Below are positions 51,440-60,389 of a stretch of DNA of 64,000 bases, in pieces (the stretch's first letter is position 1; the number at the start of each line of letters is the position of its first letter). The stretch is from positions 7,805 to 71,804 of the forward strand of contig JBBDML010000026.1 in assembly GCA_040878345.1 (NCBI GenBank), written 5' to 3'. Under the pieces are notes generated by a model that had not been told where the DNA came from, did not search any database, and saw only the letters and a program-made list of their open reading frames with translations. The stretch comes from ZC4RG35 sp040878345. Its GTDB lineage: Bacteria; Actinomycetota; Acidimicrobiia; Spongiisociales; ZC4RG35. Both the position numbers and the translations under genes were made by a program.

Positions 51440-53967
51440 GAGTCCGCGTGGGGCAGGCGCCCGTCCTCCTCGGGAGGCTGGCGTTGGACTGCCACCCCCG
51501 AGTCGGTGAGATGGGGGGGGACCTCCCATCCTGCCCTGGGCAGGTGGTCGGGGACGGTGGGCTCGGGCCCGACCAACGGGTCTTCGATGACCACCGCTCG
51601 GTCGGGAGTGGCCCCCCGGTCGTGGAGGTTCCAACGTCGCACCATGACCAGGGGAGGGAGCCCGGCGGTGACGGCTCGAGCCGCCTTGGGCTGCGACTCC
51701 AGTGCGTCGGCCAGAGCGGCGATGGTCGCAACGGGCTCCGGGTCGACACCCCTGACGTCGATCACGTACTTGCCCCAGCCGGCACCCAACTCCTCGACCC
51801 CCGAGACGTACTCCCGGTCGTCCTCCTCCCCGGGTCGGTCGGCGAGGACCGTGACCAGTGGGTACCAGCGGCGCTTGAAGCGCTGGAGCCGGTCCGTCTG
51901 ATAGAGATGGAGGTGGCGGTCCCTGACCAAGCGGCGCCCCTCCTCGAATCGGGCCTCGGTGCTCACACTCATCGAGACCCCGTGCTTGCGATACCTGAAG
52001 AGGGCGTCGGGGACCTGGACCTGACCCCAGCGCCCCGACATCAGACGGAGCCAGAGCTCCCAGTCCTCGTTGCCCAAGGTCATGGTCTCGTCGTAGCCGC
52101 CGACAGCCTCCCAGGCCTCCCGTCTGAGGAGGACGCACCCCACCACCCCGTTCCCCAGCAGCTGCCAATAGGGGTTGAACGGCCGGGTCACCCAGTAGGC
52201 ATCGATGTCGTGATGGAGCCTGGCGTAGCAGTGGGCGTATGCCGCCTGGGGGTGGGCCTCGAGGGCGGGGATCGTCCGGGAGAGGAACTCGGGCTCGAGT
52301 TGGTCGTCGGAGTCGAGGGGGACCAGGTACTTGGCCTTCGAGGCACGCATCCCGGTGTTGCGGGCGCCGGGCAGTCCCATGTTCTCCTGACGGATCAGAC
52401 GCAGCCGCGGTCGTCGCAGCCCGTCGAGGAAGGCAACCGCCTCGGGATCGGTCGAGCCGTCGTCGACCACGATGATCTCCCATGAGGGGTGGGTCTGCTC
52501 GTACACCGACGCCAGCGTCTCGGGGAGGAACCCGACGTCGTCGTGGACCGGGATGACCACCGTAACCTCGGGGTCCCCGAGGTCGGGAAACTCGCCGGCG
52601 GCGATTCGGCGGTCCACCTCCTCCAATCGCTGCCGGCGAGCTCTCCGCTCCGCCTCGAGCGGCCAGGAGGCTCGGGCCCGAACCCGGTCCTTGAGACCCT
52701 GAGGGGCCCGTGTCAGCACCCGTGCCAGCCCATCGGGGACCAGGCGATAGAGAGTCTGCAGCCAAGAATCCCCCTGATGGGGTCGGGACGCCTCCCATGC
52801 GGCGCTGACCCGTTGGGTGGCGGCGGTGGCCAGCCCCGCCTGGGCCCGGGGATGGCGCGGCTCGGGCCGATCCTGGTAGACGGTGAGGGGGTCGCCCACC
52901 ACAGGTGGGGGCGCTGCCGCCAGCCTTTCCGCCAGACCGGCGTCGTCGAGGATCCTTCGCATCGAGTAGGCGAGACCGTCAACGGTGCCGTCGTAGACGA
53001 GGGCCCCGGTCTCCTCGGTGAACAGGCTCTCGAAGGCGGGGAGGTCGGGGACGATCACCGGGTGGCCCATCATGCGCGCCTCGTGAGCGGCCAGGCAGAA
53101 GCTCTCGAACCGGCTGGGAACCGCTACCGCGGTCACGTCCGAGGTCAGGTCGGGTAGCCGGTCACGCTCCACCTGGCCGGTGAAGGCGAACCGGGCGGCG
53201 TGCTCCGGCCCGATCATGGACTCCAGCCATGGGCGCATCTCAGACCGGCTGGTGGTGCTCCAACCCTCACCACCTATGAACCGGACCTGGAGGCGGGCGC
53301 CCTCGGCGAGCAGCATCGTCGCCGCCTTCACCATGTCCTGTGACCCCTTCATCTCGCCAAGCCTGCCGATGACGGCGAACACCGGTGTGAGACCAGGAGA
53401 CCCGTTGGCCCGGGTGAGGGGTGGCACGGGTGGGGGACCGACCCGGACCCGCCCCGGGTCGAGCTGGTAGCGCTCGATCACATGGCGGCGATGGCCCTCG
53501 ACCGGGATCACCACCGCGTCGGCCATGCGGAAGACCTCCCGCTCCATGGCGATGGGGTGGCCCCAATCCTCGGGGGGGACCTCCATGGCCTCCGAAAGGA
53601 GGTCGTAGGGGCCGTGGAGCCGCACCGTCAAGGTGGTCCGCTCGAGACCCAGGTCGCCGCGATGTGCCAGGGCGAGGTAAGCGATCCCCTCGAAGTCGTG
53701 GAACTCGACCAGATCCCCCGGCTCCGCCACCTCAGCCACCGCCTTGGCCACCGCCTCGGAGCGCCTCATGAATCCACGCTCCGGGAGGCGACGGGCAACC
53801 ACCTCGACTCCGGGCCGGTCCACCACCACCACCGGCTGGGTGGTGAGGAGAAGGACCACGGATTCCCTGTCTCGTCCCAGCATCCGTGCCAGGGCGTCGA
53901 CCACCACGCCGGCGCCTCCGGGGGTCTCCGGGTGGAGCTCGGTGGTGACGAAGATCACCCGGCTCAT
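51433..53967 (-). CDS. Two-domain glycosyltransferase (GT4 + GT2)
   Basis: 844 residues from the ATG at 53967, which overlaps the preceding gene by 4 nt. GT4 domain about 1-385 (VTTELHPETPGGAGVVVDAL, VIGRLGEMKGSQDMVKAATM, VPSRFESFCLAAHEARMMGH) and GT2 domain about 470-720 (VVIPVHDDVGFLPETLASVY, VVDDGSTDPEAVAFL, PLDSDDQLEPEFLSRTIPAL, GNEDWELWLRLMSG). Two successive sugar additions by one polypeptide are likely. Middle of a three-gene operon with 53964-54926 and 49817-51439. Confidence 0.88.
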   Translation of the reverse strand: MSRVIFVTTELHPETPGGAGVVVDALARMLGRDRESVVLLLTTQPVVVVDRPGVEVVARRLPERGFMRRSEAVAKAVAEVAEPGDLVEFHDFEGIAYLALAHRGDLGLERTTLTVRLHGPYDLLSEAMEVPPEDWGHPIAMEREVFRMADAVVIPVEGHRRHVIERYQLDPGRVRVGPPPVPPLTRANGSPGLTPVFAVIGRLGEMKGSQDMVKAATMLLAEGARLQVRFIGGEGWSTTSRSEMRPWLESMIGPEHAARFAFTGQVERDRLPDLTSDVTAVAVPSRFESFCLAAHEARMMGHPVIVPDLPAFESLFTEETGALVYDGTVDGLAYSMRRILDDAGLAERLAAAPPPVVGDPLTVYQDRPEPRHPRAQAGLATAATQRVSAAWEASRPHQGDSWLQTLYRLVPDGLARVLTRAPQGLKDRVRARASWPLEAERRARRQRLEEVDRRIAAGEFPDLGDPEVTVVIPVHDDVGFLPETLASVYEQTHPSWEIIVVDDGSTDPEAVAFLDGLRRPRLRLIRQENMGLPGARNTGMRASKAKYLVPLDSDDQLEPEFLSRTIPALEAHPQAAYAHCYARLHHDIDAYWVTRPFNPYWQLLGNGVVGCVLLRREAWEAVGGYDETMTLGNEDWELWLRLMSGRWGQVQVPDALFRYRKHGVSMSVSTEARFEEGRRLVRDRHLHLYQTDRLQRFKRRWYPLVTVLADRPGEEDDREYVSGVEELGAGWGKYVIDVRGVDPEPVATIAALADALESQPKAARAVTAGLPPLVMVRRWNLHDRGATPDRAVVIEDPLVGPEPTVPDHLPRAGWEVPPHLTDSGVAVQRQPPEEDGRLPHADSW

Positions 53968-54926
53968 TGGGCCCTCGCCCGTTGCCGGGCTCGTCGTCCC
54001 GACAGGAACCCGACCAAGGAGCTGACCGTCCCGTTGACGGCCGCCAAGGGGATCAGCACCCATTTGAGTGTCCCGCCCATGTGGCGGTACTTGTCGCGGG
54101 TGCTCCGCACGACGAATCCGAGGAGGGGAAGCGCCGCGACCGTGACGAGCCGGGCGTCGATGAGCGCCGCCATCACCAGGAGCACTATCTGACCGATGCC
54201 GAGGATGAGGACCTTCAGATAGTGACGGGACCGCAGCCCCTGGAGGCCGTCGCCGTATCCCCAATTGAACATAGTCCGGCTCTGTTGGGCCAGGTTCTCC
54301 GGTGGGTGCCACTCCACCACCGCCTCGGGGACGAAGACCGGGGTGTGGCCGCGGCGGTAAAGCTCATCGGCGAACAGGGTGTCCTCGGCGAACTGGAGCC
54401 CTTCGGCGAAGCCCCCGACCTCGGCCCACAACTCCCTGGTGAACCCGAGGGAGCGGGCCGAAGGGACGAAGTGCCTCTCCGCTTCCTCCCTGACATAGAC
54501 CATGGTCAGGCCGATGGCGGTCGAGAGAGTGCTGTTGCCGACCGGTTCGTAGAACCCGCCCACCCAATCGGCGCCCCCGTCGAATGCCTCGACCAGGTGC
54601 TCCAACCAATCCGGGCGTGGCCGGCACCCGCCGTCAATGGTGGCGATGCGCCCGAACCGCGCTGCTGCCACGGCGGAGTTGCGCCCGGCGGCCCGATCAC
54701 CGACATCTTCGAGCAATCTGATCCTTTCATCCTGTGAAGCGCGCACGCCGACGACCTCCACCGTGGCGTCGGTGGAGCTCCCATCGGCGACGATGATCTC
54801 ATCAGGGGCGACCGACCCGCTGAGCAGGGTGTCGAGCAGCTGCCCGATGTTGTCTGCCTCGTTGTGAACGGTCATGACCACCGAGATCCCTGGTCCTTGG
54901 CTCGCCCGATGGTCTGATTGGGCCAT
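53964..54926 (-). CDS. Family 2 glycosyltransferase, membrane-associated
   Basis: 320 residues. SVVMTVHNEADNIGQLLDTL, IIVADGSSTDATVEVV, ATIDGGCRPRPDWLEHLVEA, and EDTLFADELYRRGHTPVF, then two or three C-terminal helices. First gene of the glycosyltransferase operon; divergent from the O-antigen ligase-like gene, 20 nt apart. Confidence 0.9.
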   Translation of the reverse strand: MAQSDHRASQGPGISVVMTVHNEADNIGQLLDTLLSGSVAPDEIIVADGSSTDATVEVVGVRASQDERIRLLEDVGDRAAGRNSAVAAARFGRIATIDGGCRPRPDWLEHLVEAFDGGADWVGGFYEPVGNSTLSTAIGLTMVYVREEAERHFVPSARSLGFTRELWAEVGGFAEGLQFAEDTLFADELYRRGHTPVFVPEAVVEWHPPENLAQQSRTMFNWGYGDGLQGLRSRHYLKVLILGIGQIVLLVMAALIDARLVTVAALPLLGFVVRSTRDKYRHMGGTLKWVLIPLAAVNGTVSSLVGFLSGRRARQRARAQ

Positions 54927-54946
54927 TTGACGGCGATGGTAGGTGG

Positions 54947-56281
54947 TTGAGGACCGCCGTCCTCACCTACCCTCCAGGCCGCCTGGTGATTTCCGATACA
55001 CGATCCTCGTTGTCCGACCGGCTCTTCCTGGGCCTGGTTGCCCTGCTCCCGGTCCACACCCTTTACCTGCGGGCAGAGGTGGCCTGGAAGCCATGGCTGG
55101 TCCTGCTCATCGCAGTTGTTGGTCTCGACCTGTGGGAGGCTCGCCGCCTTCCGTGGTCTCGAAGGGCGATGCTGGGGTTGGCTCTGTTCCTGGCCACCGC
55201 CCTCATCTCATGGCCCGGTTCCTCAGCGACGACATCTTTCTGGCGGCTATGGATGGGTTTGGTCGCCGGTGGGCTCCTGATGCTGGTCACAGGTGACCGG
55301 GTCCGTGACCTCGATCGTGTCCTCAGGGTGATGTTCTGGTCAGGGGCGGTCATGGGTCTCACCGGGTTTGTCCTGGGGCTGGTCACCAATGGTGTTTTCG
55401 GGGAGTCGGCGGTCACCGCGTTCAACCACATCGCGGGGATAGATCGGGTCAACAAGCCGGCCTATCTGGGGTCGGGGTTCGTCGCCCTCACCAACTGGCA
55501 CCAGGACCCGGGGTATGCGGCGCTTTGGACCAACGTGTGGCTGGTCCTCTCCGTCTTCGCCTGGACCAGGGGAGTGGTGATGGCGCCACGCTGGGTGGGG
55601 TGGGTGGTCATCGGCGGGCTGATACACGCCACCGTCCTCACCCTCTCCAGGACCGGTTGGCTCGGCCTCGTGGTGGCGGTGGCGGCGCTTCTGGTGAGCC
55701 ACGCCCGGATCTCGAAGGATCACCTCCGCAAGGTCACCGCCCTCCTCGGGGGCGGTCTCCTCGCCGGCGGTCTGCTGGTGGGGGCACAGGTGGCGGTGGA
55801 CCCGGTAGGAGTCGGCGGCGACGCCCTCACCGCCCTCGAGTTCCGCATCACCTACCTGGTTGTGTTGGGCGCCATCGACATCGGTGAGCCCGGCGTGATC
55901 GACTCCGACCGCATCGTCGACGACAACCGCCTGGAGGTCTGGGCGGAGTATTGGGGGCGATTCCTGGAGAGTCCGGTTCGAGGCATTGGCCTGGGCACAG
56001 GGTGGGCCCAAACCGGTTTCCAGGAGCCCCACAACATCTGGCTGCAGCTCCTGGCCGAGACCGGGATCATCGGGCTGATGGGGTTCTTGGTCCTGTTGGC
56101 GTCGGTCGCCTGGGGGCGGGGAGGGCCGGGCCCGATCGCTGGCTCGGTCCTGGCCGTGGTCGGGTTGGCCGGGCTCACCCAGACCGTTATCTTCGAGCCG
56201 GTCCTATGGTTCGGCCTGGGTCTCTGGCTGGCCCACGTATTGAATCGTGAAGCAGAGAGACCGTTGGTTACGGTCACGTGA
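54947..56281 (+). CDS. O-antigen ligase/polymerase-like membrane protein (Wzy/WaaL type)
   Basis: 444 residues with about eleven hydrophobic segments and a large extracytoplasmic loop. The C-terminal region GIGLGTGWAQTGFQEPHNIW (with PHN-x-W) is the typical Wzy_C motif where the acceptor and donor sugars meet. The start is TTG at 54947, since no better codon lies upstream of the first helix. It would join or polymerise the exported glycan outside the membrane. Followed closely by the secreted-protein tandem. Confidence 0.85.
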   Translation: MRTAVLTYPPGRLVISDTRSSLSDRLFLGLVALLPVHTLYLRAEVAWKPWLVLLIAVVGLDLWEARRLPWSRRAMLGLALFLATALISWPGSSATTSFWRLWMGLVAGGLLMLVTGDRVRDLDRVLRVMFWSGAVMGLTGFVLGLVTNGVFGESAVTAFNHIAGIDRVNKPAYLGSGFVALTNWHQDPGYAALWTNVWLVLSVFAWTRGVVMAPRWVGWVVIGGLIHATVLTLSRTGWLGLVVAVAALLVSHARISKDHLRKVTALLGGGLLAGGLLVGAQVAVDPVGVGGDALTALEFRITYLVVLGAIDIGEPGVIDSDRIVDDNRLEVWAEYWGRFLESPVRGIGLGTGWAQTGFQEPHNIWLQLLAETGIIGLMGFLVLLASVAWGRGGPGPIAGSVLAVVGLAGLTQTVIFEPVLWFGLGLWLAHVLNREAERPLVTVT

Positions 56282-56321
56282 GGGTGTGATCGGCCTACAG
56301 GGAGCGGGTCCCGGGGCCGAT

Positions 56322-58061
56322 ATGAGTCCGGTGCGTCGCGCGGTTGCATTGACCACGATGCTGGCTCTCTTCGCCGGTGTCGTCACGTTCATTCCTGCTT
56401 CGACGGCCCGTGCCGCCGACGTACAGGCCCAAGGCACCGTCCACGGCGGGTTCTACTCGGACCAGTGGGAGGCAGGTCAGGACCTCAACGCCCTGGCCAA
56501 CGCCACCGGGAAGCGGGTCAGCATCGGGGGGACCTTCCTCGACATCAACGAGAGCCCCTACCCGGCGGTGGCCGGTCAGTGGTCCAACACCCGGGAGCGT
56601 CTCAACAAGATCTGGCAGGGCCAAGCCACCCCATTCGCCAACCTCTCGATACCGGGATTCCCGGTCAACACCACTCAGCTCAACCGGTGGATCGACCACC
56701 TCCAGCTCTATCTAAACCTGGGTGGCGGACGGAGCCTGATCCTGGCCCCCCTCCAGGAGATGAACGGCAACTGGACCAACTGGGGATGCAATCCCTCCGC
56801 TTTCATCACCGCCTACCGCACCATCGTCAACGCCGTCAGGGGACGGGGGATCAACGAGACCAAGGTAAGGTTCGCCTTCGCCCCCAATGGGTGGACCACC
56901 CCGGGGTGCGGTTCGATCGGCAGCTACTACCCGGGCGACTCCTATGTGGACCTGATCGGGATCTCCGCCTACCGGTGGTCGGGCGGCGGATCCGTCCAGG
57001 AGATCATGGGGAGCACCATCGACCAGTTGGCGGCGGCTCACCCCACCAGGCCGCTGCTGATCGCACAGACCGCGGTGTGGCCCTCCAGCAGCAAGTCGCA
57101 GTGGATCCGCGACATGTTCTCCTGGGCGGCGGCCCATCCACATGTGGTGGGGCTGATCTACTTCAACTTCAACAACTCCAGCTTCGAGACCGACTGGAGG
57201 GTGTGGTTCGGTGGCGGCTCGGTCGACGCCGGCTGGCGGGACGGGATGAGGCGGTCCAGCACCAAGTACGAGTTCCCCCTCAGCTCATGGTTCAAGCCGG
57301 GCCCGCTCACCCTCTCCTTCCCGCCGGGGGTGAACCTGTGCCCGTCGGGGAGGGACTGTGACACCACCGCCTTCCAGGACGCCGGGAGCCGCTTCAAGGT
57401 CTTCACCTATGCCACCTCGGGTTCGGCACAGACCTCGTTCTTTTTCGGGAATCCGGGTGATGTGGCGTTCTCGGGTGATTGGGACTGCGACGGATCGGAG
57501 ACCTTGGGCTTGTACCGGCGTTCCGACGGCTATGTGTATCTGAGGAACTCGAACACCCAGGGGATCGCCGATATCAGCTTCTACTTCGGGAATCCGGGTG
57601 ACATCCCGATCGCCGGTGACTTCGACGGGGACGGCTGTGACACGGTGTCGATCTACCGGCCCTCCCAGGCCCGGTTCTACATCATCAACGACTTGGGCTC
57701 GAACGACAAGGGGTTGGGGGCTGCCGACTACTCGTTCTTGTTCGGGAATGTGGGTGACAAGCCGTTCGTCGGTGACTTCAACGGTGATGGTATCGACACC
57801 ATCGGGTTGCATCGGGAGTCGACGGGTCTGGTCTATTACCGGAACTCGAACAGCACCGGAGTGGCCCAGGCCCAGTTCATCTTCGGCAACCCGGGGGACA
57901 AGATCGTCGCCGGTGACTGGGACGGCGACGGCGACGACACCGTGGCGGTGTATCGGCCGGGAAGCCAGATGTTCTATGCCCGCAACTCCAACACCGCTGG
58001 AAACGCCGACTCTCAGGTCTACGTTGGCCCTCAGGCCGGCGTGGCCGCTTTGAATCCGTGA
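56322..58061 (+). CDS. Secreted GH26-like protein with FG-GAP-like repeat module
   Basis: 579 residues from the ATG at 56322. Sec signal peptide (ends TARA, about residue 31). Residues about 35-325 resemble GH26 mannanases: the acid/base region PLQEMNGNWTNWG has Glu146, but the usual nucleophile motif 'IAEFG' reads LLIAQTAVW, with Gln249 in place of Glu. So it may be inactive on substrate and act in binding, or use another residue. Then Cys340-x5-Cys-Asp...RF and four FG-GAP-like repeats. Start of the GH26-like/CAP/M23 tandem. Confidence 0.82.
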   Translation: MSPVRRAVALTTMLALFAGVVTFIPASTARAADVQAQGTVHGGFYSDQWEAGQDLNALANATGKRVSIGGTFLDINESPYPAVAGQWSNTRERLNKIWQGQATPFANLSIPGFPVNTTQLNRWIDHLQLYLNLGGGRSLILAPLQEMNGNWTNWGCNPSAFITAYRTIVNAVRGRGINETKVRFAFAPNGWTTPGCGSIGSYYPGDSYVDLIGISAYRWSGGGSVQEIMGSTIDQLAAAHPTRPLLIAQTAVWPSSSKSQWIRDMFSWAAAHPHVVGLIYFNFNNSSFETDWRVWFGGGSVDAGWRDGMRRSSTKYEFPLSSWFKPGPLTLSFPPGVNLCPSGRDCDTTAFQDAGSRFKVFTYATSGSAQTSFFFGNPGDVAFSGDWDCDGSETLGLYRRSDGYVYLRNSNTQGIADISFYFGNPGDIPIAGDFDGDGCDTVSIYRPSQARFYIINDLGSNDKGLGAADYSFLFGNVGDKPFVGDFNGDGIDTIGLHRESTGLVYYRNSNSTGVAQAQFIFGNPGDKIVAGDWDGDGDDTVAVYRPGSQMFYARNSNTAGNADSQVYVGPQAGVAALNP

Positions 58062-58108
58062 CACCCGGCCTTGCCCGGCCGGGCCCTCGGCGACTAGAAA
58101 CCGTCAAG

Positions 58109-59097
58109 ATGCGTTCGGCTGGCGCCGATGAGGTGCGGTTGCACGGCAGGGTCTCAACGGGCGAGGCGCCGGCGGTCGACCGCTGGAGCCGGCGGCTGCT
58201 CACAGTCGCCATGTCGTGGTGCCTGCTCCTCGCACTCGCCCCGGCGCCGGCCCAGGCCGCCATCTCGCCCGATCAGTTCGAGAGCTGTCTCCTCACCAAG
58301 ATCAATGAGGCCCGATCGGGGAGCGGAGTGGCCCCACTCGGGCGCGCCGCCGACAAGACCGCCCAGGTGAGGGATTGGTCGGAGTGGATGCGTCACAACG
58401 ACTTCAGGCACATGACCTCGGCGGAGCGGTCCCAGATCCTCCCACCCGGCACCTACACCTGGGCGGAGAACATCGCCTGGACCTCGAATCACAGCGCCAC
58501 CGACTGCACCCAGGTCCACAACCTGTTCATGAACTCACCGGGCCACCGCGCCAACCGGATGAACTCTGGCATGCGCTTCGCCGCCCTCGGCGCCTATGTC
58601 GACAGCTCGGGATGGTGGGTGACCGAGCTCTTCTTCAGCGCCGACGGGTACCCCCCGGCGCCACCCCCGGCGCCATGCCCGGAGGGGAAGAACTGCGACG
58701 CCAACGCCTACCAGGAGGCGGGAGGGCGTTTCGTGGTGCGGCAGGGTCTCGAGATCGGGGCCGCCGAGACCTCGTTCTTTTTCGGGAATCCGGGTGATGT
58801 GGCGTTCTCGGGTGATTGGGANNNNNNNNNNNNNNNNNNNNNNNNNNNNNNNNNNNNNNNNNNNNNNNNNNNNNNNNNNNNNNNNNNNNNNNNNNNNNNN
58901 NNNNNNNNNNNNNNNNNNNNNGCAACCCGGGGGACAAGATCGTCGCCGGTGACTGGGACGGCGACGGCGACGACACAGTCGCCGTTTACCGCCCCTCCAC
59001 CGGCATGGCGTACATCCGCTACACCAACACCTCGGGGACCGCCCAGGCCCAGCTCTTCGCCGGCGCCTACACCGGAATGCTGGCCATCGACCCTTGA
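58109..59097 (+). CDS. Secreted CAP-domain protein with FG-GAP-like module (interrupted by N gap)
   Basis: Sec signal (MSWCLLLALAPAPAQAA region), then a CAP/PR-1-like domain about residues 55-190 with TWAENIAW, FMNSPGHRANRMNSGMRFA and GWWVTELFF. Then the shared CPEGKNCD...GRF junction and the first repeat, which runs into the 100-N gap at 58822. After the gap the repeat continues in another frame to the stop at 59097. If the gap is replaced by the 401 nt found at the matching place of the neighbouring gene (57485-57885), the frame is restored and the protein would be 429 residues. So the frame break is an assembly artefact. ATG at 58109; TTGA overlap with the M23 gene. Confidence 0.82.
58767..58976 (+). 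repeat. Copies of the 56322-58061 repeat module around the N gap
   Basis: 58767-58821 (55 nt) is identical to 57430-57484, and 58922-58976 (55 nt) is identical to 57886-57940. Both gap flanks therefore match the adjacent gene exactly for 55 nt, consistent with a de Bruijn assembly that collapsed a near-identical repeat. Confidence 0.9.
58822..58921. other. Assembly gap (100 N)
   Basis: Exactly 100 Ns, usually a placeholder length. It lies inside the repeat module of the CAP-domain gene. The missing part is probably about 401 nt (inference from codon phase and the neighbouring copy). Confidence 0.97.
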
Positions 59098-60383
59098 GAC
59101 CGAGAGCCCTCACCCTGGTCTTGCTAACGGCGGCACTGGTTGCGGCCCTCTTCCCCGGTGTCTCGGTGGCGGCACCCGACGAGAGCGGCATATATCCGAT
59201 GATCTTCCCGGTGCAGGGAGCTCACTACTACACCGACACCTTTGGCGCCTGCCGGTCGGGTTGCACCCGCCTCCATGAGGGTCAGGACATCATGACCTAC
59301 GGAGTGAAGGGGGTCCCGGTGGTGGCAGTGGCGGCCGGAGAGGTGGTCTGGATCAGCGAGAGCCAGTCGGAGTGTTGTTTCCTCGGGATCAGACACGACG
59401 ATGGATGGGTCACCCGGTACATCCACCTCAACAACGACTCACCGGGGACCGATGACGGGCAGGCCTGGGGGATCGCCCCCGGTATCACCGACGGGAGCGA
59501 TGTAGAGGCAGGGCAATTGATCGGCTGGGTCGGCGACTCGGGAAACGCCGAGGGAGTCATCCCCCACCTTCACTTCGAGCTGCGAAGCCCCTCCGACGTC
59601 GCATACAACCCATACGCCTCGCTCCAAGCGGCCCAACCGGTCCCCAACCAGGAGCCGCCGTGTCCCGAGGAGACCAATTGTGACACCGCCGCCTTCCAGG
59701 ACGTCGGGGGCCGCTTCCACCTGTGGGACGAGCTGGCGTGGGGGAGCGACGTCACCAGCTTCTTCTATGGCAACCCTGGTGACATCCCCTTCTCGGGCGA
59801 CTGGGACGGCGACGGGGTGGAGACCCTTGGTCTCTACCGGCGATCGGACGGCTATGTCTACCTCCGCGACACCAACACCCAGGGGATCGCCGATATCAGC
59901 TTCTACTTCGGGAACCCCGGCGACCTGCCGATCGCCGGCGACTTCGACGGGGACGGGGTCGACACCGTCTCCATCTACCGGCCCTCCGAGGCGCGGTTCT
60001 ACATCATCAACGAGCTGGGGTCGAACGACGGTGGCTTGGGAGCCGCCGAGTACTCGTTCCTGTTCGGCAACGTCGGTGACAAGCCGTTCGTCGGCGACTT
60101 CGACGGCGATGAGACCGACACCATTGGGTTGCACCGGGAATCGACCGGTCTGGTGTATTTCCGTAACACCAACACCACCGGTATCGCCGACACTCAGTTC
60201 ATCTATGGCAACCCCGGGGACAAGATCGTGGCCGGGGACTGGGACGGTGACGGCGACGACACGGTGGGGGTGTTCCGGCCTGCCGATGGACGCTTCTACC
60301 TGAGGCTGTCCAACACCCAGGGCATTGCCGACGTCACCTTGTACGCCGGCGTCAAGACCGGCGTGGTGGCGATCGATCCCTGA
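59094..60383 (+). CDS. Secreted M23 metallopeptidase with FG-GAP-like repeat module
   Basis: 429 residues. TTG start at 59094, overlapping the CAP gene stop (TTGA). Sec signal (about 1-26). M23/LytM domain about 35-175 with the zinc motifs RLHEGQDI (H-x3-D) and HLHFEL (H-x-H); GWVGDSGNAEG is also typical. Complete motifs suggest active peptidoglycan endopeptidase. Then CPEETNCD...GRF and four FG-GAP-like repeats (LGLYRRSDGYVYLRDTNTQG, FYIINELGSNDGGLGAAEYS, HRESTGLVYFRNTNTTG and so on). Last gene of the tandem. Confidence 0.92.
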   Translation: MRPRALTLVLLTAALVAALFPGVSVAAPDESGIYPMIFPVQGAHYYTDTFGACRSGCTRLHEGQDIMTYGVKGVPVVAVAAGEVVWISESQSECCFLGIRHDDGWVTRYIHLNNDSPGTDDGQAWGIAPGITDGSDVEAGQLIGWVGDSGNAEGVIPHLHFELRSPSDVAYNPYASLQAAQPVPNQEPPCPEETNCDTAAFQDVGGRFHLWDELAWGSDVTSFFYGNPGDIPFSGDWDGDGVETLGLYRRSDGYVYLRDTNTQGIADISFYFGNPGDLPIAGDFDGDGVDTVSIYRPSEARFYIINELGSNDGGLGAAEYSFLFGNVGDKPFVGDFDGDETDTIGLHRESTGLVYFRNTNTTGIADTQFIYGNPGDKIVAGDWDGDGDDTVGVFRPADGRFYLRLSNTQGIADVTLYAGVKTGVVAIDP

Positions 60384-60389
60384 GCCCGG

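Noticed and set aside
49817..52798. A 993-residue protein on the minus strand
   Set aside because: The first about 450 residues are a Gly/Pro/Arg-rich frame opposite the real GT4-GT2 gene's codons; the GT4-like protein starts at about 51439.
58058..59278. CAP-domain protein ending at 59278 in the upstream frame
   Set aside because: After the N gap that frame is low-complexity Thr/Pro/Ser-rich, while the repeat motifs continue in another frame to 59097. The extension is a gap-length artefact.
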